A stretch of 64,000 nt of DNA. Source: Schistosoma haematobium (taxonomy: Eukaryota; Platyhelminthes; Trematoda; Strigeidida; Schistosomatidae). Below the pieces are notes generated by a model. That model was given only the letters and a program-made list of their open reading frames with translations. It was not told where the DNA came from and ran no database searches. Shown piece by piece: positions 35,591-46,815 of the stretch; position 1 is the first letter of the stretch, and each line of letters begins with the position of its first letter. The stretch covers positions 78,482,364 through 78,546,363 of the forward strand of contig NC_067196.1 in NCBI RefSeq assembly GCF_000699445.3, written 5' to 3'. A program made the translations under genes and the position numbers.

Positions 35591-36394
35591 AAATGGTTGA
35601 TCACTGTTAATCGAAAAAATAGTATGACCATTCATTTATAAAGGACTTTAGTTTTCTGAATAAGATGTTACATAAAAGTTTATGACAAATTGATTCCCAA
35701 TATAATGACAATGCTTGCATGATACTTTTCCAGATATGAACATTCGGTATAATAAGAAGAAAATATCTAGTTATAGCCAAACATAAATATATAAGTATGT
35801 ATAAAAATAAATTTTCTCTATGGTCTTATTCATCATTGATACATCATCATTTTATTATTGACGTCATCTTCAAACTACGAATTATTAGAAACAATTGAGG
35901 TATTTATTATTCTCAGTGAAAGATATTCATGGCTATTTACCTGAATATATCAATAAGTTCTAACCTAAATACATTTATCATAATAACAATAACCAGTCAA
36001 GTATATCCATATTCAATTAATACTAATGGTTAGGTAAATGAAAAAATAAAATAATTGTGAGATGATACTAAAATAGTCAACTGAAGTTTCTGAGAAAAAA
36101 AAACAAAAAAAAGAATTCAAAATTACATCATTATTAAATGTAATGCGACATAAATCAATAAGGCGTCCCTTTTTCCTTCTTCCTTCAAACTGAATGATAC
36201 ATTCTTAAAAGTAAATTTTGTAATTAATTAGTTGATTACGTGATAAATAATCATTAAGCAAAATATTCACAACATATACTAATCACGAGTTAAGAATTAT
36301 TTAATTCATTAGATTACTATTATTATTATCATTATAGGGATGTAGGATCTATTTTTGATCATTGAAAGTAGATTTTTTTTAAGTGTCATTATTT
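35591..36394. other. AT-rich non-coding stretch
   Basis: Nothing recognisable was seen. Confidence 0.55.
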
Positions 36395-36690
36395 TAATAG
36401 TTGAGATCATGAGTCAATTGAAGTTAGACCACCATGAAAATCATGAAAGCATTAAACGGCTTTTTCGTTTTATTTTGGGACTCTTCAGCCTATTGGTCTC
36501 GCGGGCGAACGTTTAACCTTTAGACCACTGAGCGCGGGATCGTGGATGCCTACTGCCGAACAGTTTCATACTGGGAAGAGACGGCCGTCCAGTGTTTCCA
36601 GGTCTTTCATGGTGGTCTAGCTTTAGTTTACTTATGATCTCAACTATTAAAATTGCTCTGATATCCACAAAATTTCTTCTGATGTTAATA
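36395..36690. mobile_element. H2 inverted-arm copy, degenerate
   Basis: The left arm (GAGATCATGAGTCAATTGAA, GTTAGACCACCATG) and right arm (GGTGGTCTAGC, CTTATGATCTCAACTATTAA, CCACAAAATTTCTTCTG) flank a short head remnant (TTTAGACCACTGAGCGCGGG). The ribozyme boxes are lost (CCGAACAG for CTGAGGAG, GAGA for GAAA), although ACGGCCGTCCAGTG persists. Confidence 0.75.
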
Positions 36691-36927
36691 CTTTATGTGT
36701 TCGAATAAAATTGCATTATAGTAGATACAGAATATATAACTTTTAGTGTAATTAGTAATATAGAAACTTCAAAGCTTACATATATTCATTTCTCTAACTT
36801 ATTTTCATTTTATTTATCATAATATCTTTGACTAATATGTTGATGATGATAATAATATTACATAATCTTATAGTCTTCTATGATATTTAACTTAAAGTAC
36901 ATAAAAACTCTCTATAGATTATCAATA

Positions 36928-36995
36928 CAGGGTTGTGGAGATTGTTGACTTTCTATGAGATCATGAATCGATCTATAGTAGTCTGACATTGATCG
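36928..36995. repeat. H2 end fragment
   Basis: AGGGTTGTGGAGATTGTTGA and GAGATCATGAATCGAT match the terminal arm of the H2 copies at 290 and 6455. No head or ribozyme is present. Confidence 0.65.
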
Positions 36996-37430
36996 GTGCA
37001 TAATCACAATGAATCTCTCTAGATGTTTTTAAACTATGGGTTTTCAACTACACGTTTTACCAACGAATATAATATCCTGCAAAATTCAGCAAAATAATAT
37101 AATGAATAGTCCTTTGAGGATAAGATTTTATTTTCAGCCATAGTTACAATTTATGCAAAATTATTTTTCAGTAACTAATTCATTTATAAACACAGTAAAA
37201 AGCAAATGAGATTTAATTGCTAAATTATTATATTTATGGAATGTTATTTCTACTAAAATAACCTCAATTATAAAAGATTCAAATGTCATAAAGCGGTTAT
37301 AGAATAGTATTTGTTGATAAATATATGTTTATTGTCATAACTAGATGTTTGTAACGATTACTTAATTCGAAAACAGTTAATATTATAGGTTAACTTTACC
37401 TAGATAATCGATAAAGTGAAGACTATTTAG

Positions 37431-37936
37431 TGGAGGCCCGTTATTTTGTTGTTGTTTAGATCGGACGATGTTGTCAAAAGGGCTCTCCACTTTAGTGGCC
37501 CGAGATCTGACTCCAATCAGATCGCATGAACGTTTATCACCTATCCTCGTATATAATCATCGACTTAAACCGCGTTAGTCAATAACGCAATTAAATAAAT
37601 CAAATAACAAGAATGGACTTGTGAATACATATACTTGTGTATGAAGCGAGTGGAATAGAGAGGAGAGAAACGACGCTGAGTGGAGATGGCTGGTAAGCCA
37701 ACTCCCATTTAACCAAACGTGAATCAATATTTATAGTTACACAAAAGTAAGTTACAGACATGTGATGAGTAATGGGATAAGAAATGTGCACACACCTACG
37801 CGCTCATATGAGAACAATCAAGATTGATAAGCGAATAAATAACATTGTCAGAGTGTGACTCAGGTAGAATGAATCGAATGGGCTATCCGAAAGCTAGAAT
37901 AAGGTATATGGGCTTAACATAGTGACCGAAACTACA
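37431..37936 (+). mobile_element. Solo LTR, complete
   Basis: A 506-bp copy starting TGGAGGCCCGTTATTTTG and ending CCGAAACTACA (TG...CA ends). It shares all blocks with 44405-44912. No internal region or second LTR lies next to it, so it probably arose by LTR-LTR recombination. The boundary duplications are not clear. The minus-strand frame at 37600-37791 is within the LTR and not a gene. Confidence 0.85.
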
Positions 37937-38520
37937 ACTGCATCAAATAACTGAATTCAACAGTTACAATAATGTTGATAACATTGAGTGAAATGAAATG
38001 AATTTATTCATATCATCAAATGCTTTTCACATTGAACATTTATCTTAATGTGCAGTACAGTTCAAAATACATATTATGTATTCTATGTATATAAAATATT
38101 TATCATAGACAAAACGTATGTAAAAATATACATTGCTAAAGTTTAGAAGAATTAATTCTGATCGCTTATGAGTAGAACGAAAAACTCATATGTAATCATT
38201 TTTTTAAAAATACACCTGTCAAAGCAACCACTATATGTATATGTATCAGAAAATTTGCGGTTACTGGATACTATCAAAATAAGATGACATACATTAGATG
38301 AAATACACTTTGATGCTTGCTACCAATATGACATTCGTTTCATTTCAGAAATACAATCAAAGCAAAGTGTAATTAATAAAATCAAGATAAGTCATAGATG
38401 ATTTGGAAGTAAACTTCTCCGTAAAATACACACATTTCAAATTGTATTGAATCCAGGTTAATTAAATGGTATTTTAAAGAAATTTATCAAGTTGTATATT
38501 CTAGATATCACTTTCAACAT

Positions 38521-38600
38521 TTATTCTCTGAAGAAGCAGCATACGCTGAGTTACGAAACACCAGAAAATATAGTTTTTTTATTCATTGGGATATTATGAA
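38521..38600 (+). repeat. CTGAAGAAG...ACGAAACACC motif repeat
   Basis: CTCTGAAGAAGCAGCATACG, CTGAGTTACGAAACACCAG and CATTGGGATATTATGAATAC recur at 25905, 39880 (minus) and 40028. A short inverted pair (CAGC/GCTG) sits between the two boxes. Confidence 0.6.
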
Positions 38601-38715
38601 TACATTAAAATTTATTTATTATAGATATTACTTTATTCAGGTTATTCTATTTTAATTATGAACAAGCTTCATCGACTTTTCATTACTGACGCTAATATCA
38701 GACATTAAATTAATT

Positions 38716-39115
38716 TAATATACACTTGGTGTTGTTTTACTTGTACCTTCCCATCGTTATTTAGGACTGAAATCAATCAGTTTCATGTTAGCATATTTTC
38801 ATCCCGTGCGGATTGCCTCGATGCTGAATTAACTCACAAGCTTTTTAAACAAAGATGGATAGTGACTAGCAGTGAAATACAGGACGCGCGTCTCGTCCTA
38901 TTTGGGACTGGTCAACTGGATCTACTTATATCCCATTGCAAAAGCAAGTGGCTATCAAGAATTAGTAGCTAAGTGGATAACGTGATGGCTTTGGAAGTGA
39001 ATGTCACTGAGTTCGAGCCTCGGATTGAACATCAATTCTGCAATGCAGGTACATCCAGCTGACAAGTCCTAAATAGGACGAAACGCTCATCCTACATTCC
39101 ACTGCTAGTCACTAT
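38716..39115. mobile_element. Sm-alpha-type inverted pair with two decayed hammerheads
   Basis: The left unit is on the minus strand: tail CACTTGGTGTTGTTTTACTT at 38716, then a hammerhead with TTGACCA and GAGA in place of CTGATGA and GAAA. The right unit is on the plus strand: box A-like TAGCTAAGTGGATAACG (38970), box B GAGTTCGAGCCTC (39012), a hammerhead with CTGACAA, TAGGAC and GAAACGC (39059-39090), and ATTCCACTGCTAGTCACTAT. Both ribozymes carry core changes and are predicted inactive. The ACGCGCGT stem III is kept in the left unit. Confidence 0.85.
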
Positions 39116-39879
39116 ACATCTTAGCTTAATCTAATCTAATCCGGATAAATATTGATCACAGTCTACATATAATGAAAAGTAAATTTCAGAAAGATTTAGA
39201 TTTCATATTTTAGCACTAAGTAAAAAAGAAAAATTAAATTCACGTTATATAATTAAATATTTTTTTACTAAACCATTTTCCATATATTTACCTTAATTTG
39301 TTTGTTTGTTTTATCCCATTTACATTAATTAACCACAAAATTGGTCAGATTTATGTTTGTTTTTAATTTCTAAATGTTGATTTCATTGATTTTATCTTCT
39401 TTTTTCTGGTCTCATCAATTCATACTCACCTGATGTTCATTTAAACAAAACTAATGGTAAGTTGTTAAGATAAATAATCCAACTTAGACGCCATTAATAT
39501 TCCATTCATTTTTTTTTAAATGAAAAAGTGTAATATAACACCCTCTATACGATAAACATAAGATTAAAAAAATATTTTTTATTATTTTTGATTATTTGTA
39601 ATAATAGGGTAACGACAACGATTTCAGCTAACTACATTTTTATTATTTTTTTCGCCTTCTGTTACCCAGTGAAATATTAAGTCCTGATTTAATTTGGTTT
39701 ATCTTTTTTTAAAGTAGAAATAGAATACCATTTTTAACAGTGTTTATTTGATTATTTATTAATGATAAATAGCTTAACTGATATATCTAGATTAACAAAA
39801 GAGCAATGAAAACATAGAATTAAAATTAATTAATCTGTAAAATAAATACAGATTATTATTTTTTTTAAATCAATATATT

Positions 39880-40112
39880 TGTAATATCTCAATAAGTAGG
39901 AAAAATGAGATTTTCTGATGTTTCGTAACTCAGTATAAGCTAGTTCTTCAGAGAATAAATAACTAAATGCAAATTCATTCAAGTTTAAATAGACTATTAA
40001 AACTGATACGGTTATTTGTTCTTTCAATAAGTGATTTACATTGAGTTATGAAATGTTAGAAAATCTAATTTTTATATTCAATGGGATATTATAAATATAT
40101 TATTTTATTTGT
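39880..40112. repeat. Inverted pair of CTGAAGAAG/ACGAAAC motif
   Basis: 39880-39965 (minus: CTGAAGAACTAGCTTATACT, GAGTTACGAAACATCAG) faces 40028-40112 (plus: TTGAGTTATGAAATGTTAG, CAATGGGATATTATAAATAT). These are two copies of the repeat seen at 38521, arranged tail-out. Confidence 0.6.
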
Positions 40113-40227
40113 AAAAATCTATTCAAATTATCAAGTCGAACCTTGATATTGATACTTAAAATACTGATTTGATTTCATTTGTTATTATCAATAGTTAAAA
40201 ATGGAAACAAATAACCATTTTTGATCC

Positions 40228-40365
40228 GCTTGGTGTTGCTTGTATCTTCCCACTGTTGCTTACGACTGTAATTGATCCATCTTTTATTGGCATATTAGCA
40301 TTAACTCACAAGCTTTATAAGCAAAAATGGATAGTGGCTAGCAGTGGAATCTACGACGAGCGTTT
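40228..40365 (-). mobile_element. Sm-alpha-type fragment
   Basis: CTTGGTGTTGCTTGTATCTT, TTAACTCACAAGCTTTATAA, ATGGATAGTGGCTAGCAGTG and ACGAGCGTTTTGTTT match the minus-strand Sm-alpha unit at 38716 up to the middle of its hammerhead, where it is cut and joined to a LINE fragment. Confidence 0.7.
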
Positions 40366-40399
40366 TGTTTTATTTTTCTTTATTACAATCATAAAGAAT

Positions 40400-41150
40400 A
40401 AAAGGTGAGATATCCGTCTGTCTATTAAGGGACGAGTATACTGCACAGCAGTTCGTTCTGGGAAACGTGGCCATTAAGAGTAGAAGATATTCGAAAGCTA
40501 TTAGAATTTGATCACAGATGTCTTGGAAATATTGCTCGCATTTGATGGGATCACTGAGTAAGTGATAGTGAGGTTAGATGCAGGGTATTAGCGAATGATG
40601 GTAAATCAGGTGATGAGATTGTAAATCTTCATCGACTGAGATGGTTGGGCCACTTAATACATATGTCTGAACACCGTTTATCACGACGCGCAATGCTGAC
40701 TAGTGTTAGAGACGGCTGGAAGAAAGTTAAGGGTGGCCAAACAAAAACGTGGCATCAGTCCTTTAAGTCAATAACTTCTAGTCAGAGCCGTGTTGGCAGA
40801 TGCAGACTACTTGGTCGGGGTCTGCGTGACTATCATAAACAATGGTTGGAGATTGTGGGTGACATGGCTCAAAATCAATTACAGTGACGTCGGTGAATAC
40901 ACTCTTTGTCTTCCCTTAAACCGTGAGATTAAAATTGCATTATATCTTTGTTTTTACGTACTTATTCTTTCTTCCTGTACTATATCCTTATATACAATCT
41001 TTCTTTTATATATTACCATCATTGAATTACCAACTCCTATGAATTCAATGTTCCACTTGTTGTGCTGATTGTGTATGACAACTTGGATCGATGCATATAT
41101 GTTCCTGATCCTACTTTGTAGCTGACTGACCAACAGACTTATTACAATCA
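40400..41150 (+). pseudogene. Second LINE family, C-terminal fragment
   Basis: The conceptual protein ETWPLRVEDIRKLLEFDHRC, LGNIARI, two stops, VSDSEVRCRVLANDGKS, NLHRLRWLGHLIHMSEHRLS, RRAMLTSVRDGWKKVKGGQT, KTWHQSFKS and RCRLLGRGLRDYHKQWLEI is the post-RT region of a non-LTR element, with the typical RxRWLGH block. It ends at 40887 and is followed by ~260 bp of 3' untranslated sequence. It is distinct from the RTE-like family in this window. The RT palm is missing. Confidence 0.8.
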
Positions 41151-42609
41151 ACTATCAAAAATGTAATCTTTACACACTAATATACATATGAACAAGTTGT
41201 TTTAAACATTATATTTCACAAACTATTGAAAAGATAAACAATTAATTTAGTATTTGTTGAAATGAATTTATTATTTGTGTTTTTATACAAGTATCCATTG
41301 TTTATATCAGAAATACATTCACTAAATTGATTATTTTCATTTCATTTTATAAACTAAACAAAAGTCAGGAATTCAATTTAGTAATGAGTTAAAAAAATAA
41401 GTCAGTGATCTATATTGTTTAAGATCATTTAATTAAATGTGTTTAATTCATTGTTATTAACTTTTAATTAACGTTCCCTTGGATAATAAAAAAAAGAAGA
41501 AAATATCCCTTTTTTATTTAATTTATTGAGCAATCTATTCTAGCTACTTTCATAATAAATGAGTACTTTTCCTAGATGAGGGAGGGGGGAAAGTAAAATC
41601 CAAATAAGAAAATAAAAGGTACTCTGAATAACATCTCTTGTTAAAACATTTAAATTGACATAACTTCATCTTAAACAGTTTTGACACCTATGTCATTAAT
41701 ATGAATCTAACTATTTCATTATCTTGATTAGAAGACAGTTATCAAGCGTAAGTAGATTGTAATTAAATAATAATTTTATAAATCATTTAAATAAAATATT
41801 AGTATTTCTACACCAGTAGTATATTTTGTTAATCCTACAGATATATTCACAAAATGCATATTAATACAAGTAGAAAGTGATTTACTGAAGATAGTTTATG
41901 GATTGTATCAGATTTTTAATAAAAACAACTACGATTTAAACGTCATTTCAGTTTTTTCGAATTGTTCACAAAATACCTTCTCTATCATTAATCATGACCA
42001 TATTCTGCGTAATATAGGCATTTTATTTTAGAATAATAAACCGTTATAATGGATGTTACGTAAATTTAATAAAATCAAATTATCGAAGCTTAATTACAAG
42101 ATACACATATGTTTCTACATGGTTTTGTAGGAAAAATAAGTTCATAACTAAATAAGTGTTATAGATATTCATTTGTACCAAAATACGATTTACATAGATT
42201 GAAAACAATGTTAATTACTCTAAAAGTATATCCCATAACACATATAATGATCACTATGAAAGTATGATGAAAAATATTTTCAAGTTAACGTATAGTTGAT
42301 AACAAATTTAACTGAATTGATTCTATAAAAAAAACTAGAATACATAACTCAATGTATTGAGTTGTTAAAAGAAAAACTGAATATTTTTCAGATTTAGCTA
42401 AATGAATCATTTTAGTTTGCTAACACTTATTTCTATGTTAAACCAACATAAAAAGAAAACTTCCTTTTCAATTTCTATCAGTATGAAATACATCGTATTA
42501 GAATATATGTGATCATACTTGCGAGATGATATAGAAGATTTATCACTTAAATGGATGATCTTGATGAAGTTTTGTTCTTTGAATTATCAGCTCAGAGAAT
42601 AATTTATAG
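41151..42609. other. AT-rich non-coding stretch
   Basis: Nothing recognisable was seen. Confidence 0.55.
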
Positions 42610-42901
42610 AAATATAAATTTCACAGGCTAAAATCATGAGTCAATTGAAGCTAGACCACCATGGAAAACCTGGAAGCACTGGACGGCCGTTTCGCCCTAG
42701 TATGGGACTCCTCAGCAGCGTGCGTCCACGACTCCGCACTCCACGGGATTCGAACCCAGGACCCACTGGTTTCGCGCGCGAGCACTTAACCACCAGGACA
42801 CTGAGCCGGCATCCATGGTGGTCTAGCTTCAATTGACTCATGATTTCAACCTGTGAAATTTCTAAAAATCTCCACAAAACCCATTCTGAAAATATAAATT
42901 T
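42610..42901 (-). mobile_element. H2 element with exact 12-bp target duplication
   Basis: AAATATAAATTT occurs at 42610-42621 and again at 42890-42901, directly outside the element. The left arm (AAATCATGAGTCAATTGAAG...) carries a minus-strand hammerhead and the tRNA-like head (box B GGGTTCGAATCC in minus, near 42745). The right arm is the tail alone (CCATGGTGGTCTAGC to CCCATTCTG). The left arm starts internally (CACAGGCT), while the right end is complete. Confidence 0.9.
42676..42721 (-). ncRNA. Hammerhead ribozyme, H2 type, intact core
   Basis: On the minus strand: ACGCTG, CTGAGGA, GTCC, CATACTA loop, GGGC (one U-G pair), GAAA, ACGGCCGT, GTC, CAGTGC. Stem I keeps at least five pairs including one G-U. 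All core positions are consensus. Confidence 0.8.
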
Positions 42902-43372
42902 GTCAACATTAAAAGTACACAATTATTACATAATACAATTCAAATGTACTTTAATACACATCCAATTTGTTTTCCATAAGGTTCATTCAAACCAATTGAA
43001 ATAAGAACTTACTTAATATTGATATATGGCTCAATATACTTTACTTCTAAGATGCATAATCATACATATATATAATATAATTGAAGTTGTTATCAAATAA
43101 ATGAAAATTACATTATTATAATACAACATCAAAAAAAAAACTTTCTCATATAAGATTTCCTAAATAACCAATGAAATTCAACTTTCCTAAATTATGTATT
43201 TTGACTGGTTGTTGAAAGTAATGTAGGATAAAATAGTCAAATGAATATAATCAACTAATATAATTATAATAAACCATATTATTTATTATACAAAATTGTA
43301 TTCATCACTAATATCTGTATAGTTAGAGTATAAATTTCTAGGATAACATTTTTTTAGAAATTATATGAAAAC

Positions 43373-43685
43373 ATTAGATGGTGGTTGGAGGTAGTCAACA
43401 GGAAACTCTGGACCCGGGTTTCGTGCTACTTGGCACTCGTCAGCAAGGTGTACCTGTAATCTTGAGGGAACTGGTGCTCCCTAACGGATTCGATCCCGTG
43501 TCACCCAGGGTTTCCTGTCAAAAACCTCCAACCACCATCTAATCTCAATATATAGTGTACTCAATGTCGAGTCACCTAGACTGGTGGCCACATTGCAACA
43601 TGATCGATAGCATTCGATCTGCACTGAATAAGGACCTGACATACATGACATTGATCACCATCCAGTGATCAATCAATTGTGATTA
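43373..43685 (-). mobile_element. H3 tRNA-hammerhead element, long copy
   Basis: Minus-strand element. The head runs from 43685 (ATCACAATTGATTGATCACT), followed by an inner inverted arm (43524-43543), box B-like GGGATCGAATCC (near 43490), the hammerhead and the tail. The arms at 43373-43392 and 43524-43543 are perfect 20-bp inverted repeats (ATTAGATGGTGGTTGGAGGT). Flanks TTATATGAAAA and TTATAATAAAA could be a decayed target duplication. Confidence 0.8.
43404..43449 (-). ncRNA. Hammerhead ribozyme, H3 type
   Basis: On the minus strand: CTTG, CTGACGA, stem II GTGC/GCAC with loop CAAGTA, GAAA, stem III palindrome ACCCGGGT, GTC, then CAGAG. The core is perfect. Compared with H2, stem II changes GTCC/GGAC to GTGC/GCAC and stem III changes ACGGCCGT to ACCCGGGT, both compensated. 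Stem I is short (three pairs including one G-U). Confidence 0.75.
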
Positions 43686-43809
43686 TAATAAAATATGTTC
43701 TGAGCAAATGTAAATCATTACTGTATGTGAATTAACATTTCTTCTTGTGATGATCTTGTGATGATATACAATTCAATTGTTTAAAAAAAGAAATGTTACA
43801 TATAATGAA

Positions 43810-44170
43810 CATTATGATGTATGCTATTTATATCGACATAAGTAGTATATAACATTAATCAGAAATGGAATGTCTGATCGTAGAAGTTTGGGAAGATTGT
43901 ACCGAAGAGAATGGGAACAGAGAGTAATTGTTATGATAATGAAGGAATAATCAAGTTTAAGACAATTTATAGATATTTTGTAACTGAAATAATGAACTTT
44001 TGATTTTTATATTTGCTGAAAGAACTCTGTAATTTTGTATTAAAATGTATTGGTTGTCTACACTTAAATGTTCGTTCATTACAACCAATTTATATTATGT
44101 ATATGTATTATTATTAATAGCTTTATTCAATATTATATTTTGGTACAATATAGAATTCTCAGCATATATA
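43810..44170 (+). mobile_element. CR1-like LINE leader fragment
   Basis: The block TATATCGACATAAGTAGTAT, GAAGGAATAATCAAG and especially LLLIALFNIIFWYNIEF (44100-44155) matches 60440-60490 and the region upstream of the CR1-like endonuclease. No endonuclease remains here. The frame at 44045-44245 is leader sequence. Confidence 0.6.
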
Positions 44171-44404
44171 TGTATAAGAACCTTGGTAAAAATAATTTGG
44201 TTTATCCATAAAGTATCAAAATCTTTTATCAAATTATTGGTTTAAAAGATTCAGAAGATTATAAGTTTATATTAATATGTGAACATATGTACCAAACAAA
44301 ATAAATTAGGATATAGGTTGAAAGCGTTGAACTCTACCGAGTATTTTGCTTACTCAGTATATTAAATAGCACTTAAAATATAAATGTTATTGATTAAAAT
44401 TTTA

Positions 44405-44912
44405 TGGGGGCCTTTATTTTGTCGTCATTTAGATCGGATTGTGTTGTCAAAAGGGCTCTCCACTTTAGTGGCCCGAGATCTGACTACAAGGAGATTGTAA
44501 TGATAATTATTGTTGAAATATATATGTCTCCTATCTTCGTATATAATCATCGACTTTAATCGTGTTAGTCAATAACGGAATTAACTAAGTCAACTAACGA
44601 GAATGGACTTGTGAATACATATATTTTGTATATAAAGCGAATGGAATAGAGGGAAAAGAAACGACGCAGAGTGGAGATGGCGAGTAAGCTAACTCCCATT
44701 TAACCAAACGTTAATCAATAATTATAGTTACAGACATGTGATGAGTAATAGAATAAGAAATGTACACACACCTACGCGCTCATATAAAAACAGTCAAGAT
44801 TGATAAAGGAATAAATAAAAAGGTCAGAATGTGACTCAAGTAGAATGAATGGAATGGGCTATCCGAAAGCTAGAATAAAGTATAGGAGCTTAACATAATA
44901 ACCAGCACTACA
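44405..44912 (+). mobile_element. Solo LTR, complete
   Basis: 508 bp, TGGGGGCCTTTATTTTGTCG to CAGCACTACA, with the GGGCTCTCCACTTTAGTGG and CACACACCTACGCGCTCATA blocks shared with 37431-37936. No gag or pol is nearby. Confidence 0.85.
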
Positions 44913-45068
44913 AAAAAAGTTGAGAATTCAGATCGAAAACACCATAATTTCACTGAAAATTATAGGATGACTTCTTCAGTTAATGATAAATTACTTATAT
45001 TAGAGATGTGAAATATACTTCACTTACTGTTGAAATGTTTTTAATAAAGCAAAATATATTGGGTCATA

Positions 45069-45244
45069 TTAGATGGTGGTTGGAGGTAGTCAACAGGAAA
45101 CTCTGGACCCGGGTTTCGTGCTACTTGGCACTCGTCAGCAAGGTGTACCTGTAATCTTGCATCATGATCGATAGCATTCGATCTGCACTAATAAGGACTA
45201 GACAAGCATGACATTGATCACCACCCAGTGATCAATCAATTGTG
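45069..45244 (-). mobile_element. H3 element, short copy with exact 13-bp target duplication
   Basis: ATATTGGGTCATA occurs at 45056-45068 and 45245-45257 and bounds a 176-bp insertion. Relative to 43373-43685 it lacks the inner arm and box B region but keeps both ends and the ribozyme. It defines the element ends: hammerhead near the 3' end (minus strand) and ATCACAATTGATTGATCACT at the 5' end. Confidence 0.9.
45099..45144 (-). ncRNA. Hammerhead ribozyme, H3 type, second copy
   Basis: Identical to the copy at 43404 through the whole ribozyme: CTGACGA, GTGC/GCAC, GAAA, ACCCGGGT, GTC. Identity here, despite a large internal deletion elsewhere in the element, suggests recent movement or selection on the ribozyme. 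Confidence 0.75.
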
Positions 45245-45352
45245 ATATTGGGTCATAATTACATATTGAAATAGGACTAAGATATGTTACTATGATCAGT
45301 GACGACATCTTCTTTTATAATAATTTGATTTTTTCGGCAAAATGCATACTTA

Positions 45353-45600
45353 TAGTGTCCGTTGTTATGCTAAGCCTACACTACTCATTCTAGCCTCTGG
45401 TTAGGCCGATTTATCCATTCTTCTTGAGTCAAGTCTTGACCTTGTTAATTATTCACTTATCAATAGTGTTTTTGTATGAGCGTATGTGTGTGTACATCTT
45501 ATCTTACTCACCACATATCTGTAGCTTATTTTTATGTGATTGATTGACTCTTGATTAAATGGAGTTGGCTCACATGCCTTCTCCACTGTGCGTCATTTCG
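45353..45600 (-). mobile_element. LTR fragment (3' half)
   Basis: Minus-strand sequence from TAGTGTCC and GTTATGCTAAGCC through GTGTGTGTACATCTTATC to CTTCTCCACTGTGCGTC. It matches the 3' half of the LTR family and stops at the CGCAGAGTGGAGA block. Confidence 0.8.
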
Positions 45601-46769
45601 CACAGATTAGGATTCAAAGTTAAAAATTTGGGTTTTCATTTCAAACTAACGATATGTATAATTCTATAATACTATTCAGTCATGTAGATTAATTAATTTC
45701 GTATTAAAGTCCAAGTGTCACTGTGATTGATTCGTCCATAAATTACCGTCACGATTGTTCATACTGAATAGGTGAATATAAATGTAAAATTAAATAATCT
45801 AAGTAGATATCCACTCTTAGTAATATGTTCCTAAAAATCTATTCTATTTGTTTCCAAAGGATAATTTTATATAACTGAATATCGTAAATAATTGTAGAGG
45901 CATTTACATTCAAACAGATATATTTAGTTAGAAATTTAAACGAATGAATAGTCTGAATAGGATTTTACCTAAGCACTAACCAGAAACTAAAAACAATTGG
46001 AATTCAATAAATAGTGAACACTTTATTCAATTAGATATGAGGAAGACATGTGTAACAATGACACCTTAATGAATCATATTCAAACATCATCCGTTTAAAA
46101 AAAAATGAGAACAGTTGTTTCATAAGTTATATTAATAGGGGTCATTTATTCATTTACACTTACTGAAGTGAGGAAATAAACATTTTGATATCGTTGACTA
46201 GTTTGATATGATTATTGCCTAAAACTTAAAGAGTACAGCTTTCATTTATATAGAAATATTTGTTTACACAATGTGTCTAGAGAAAAAATGAATCTTCTTG
46301 GATTATTTCGTGTTTATTAAGTAAAGATTATCTAACAATATGACTTCTACTATTACTTATGATGTTATCTGAATACTGGTAACAAGCTAGAAGAAAGTTA
46401 CTGTTTATTCATCTTTTATAATGATTTTACATTTGAGATCACTGTAGAAATCAAGCTTTTTTGCTATGATTTAATAACGTTTGAATCCCGTTTATTATTT
46501 TTTTTTGAAAATCATTATTAAATACTTTCATTTTGGTAGCGTGTTCTATACTTTAACTTATAACTAAATATACTGAAGTCCACAATTCTAAATGACGAAA
46601 CTTACCAAAGAAATTAGAAGGATATTATATTTAATAATTCTTAGTATGATCAAACCATAAAAGGTTAATAAACGTTAGTTGGACACGTTTATGGAAAAAC
46701 AAGAAATTCAAGGAAGTTTAAGTATGCGATTTCTGTAATAGTGCAAATATATTTCTATTCATAGTAAAA
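45601..46769. other. AT-rich non-coding stretch
   Basis: Nothing recognisable was seen. Confidence 0.55.
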
Positions 46770-46815
46770 TTACTTACTTACGCCTGTTACTCCTAATGGA
46801 GCACTGGCCACTGCT
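46770..46815 (-). mobile_element. RTE-like LINE 3'-tail fragment
   Basis: ACTTACTTACGCCTGTTACT and CCTAATGGAGCACTGGCC are the reverse of the family's last codons, stop and GTAA tail. Only about 45 bp remain. Confidence 0.75.

Noticed and set aside
42610..42901. MITE or DNA transposon because of inverted arms
   Set aside because: Duplication lengths vary (12, 12 and 19 bp), one arm is often cut, and a Pol III head with a ribozyme is present; these fit retrotransposition better.
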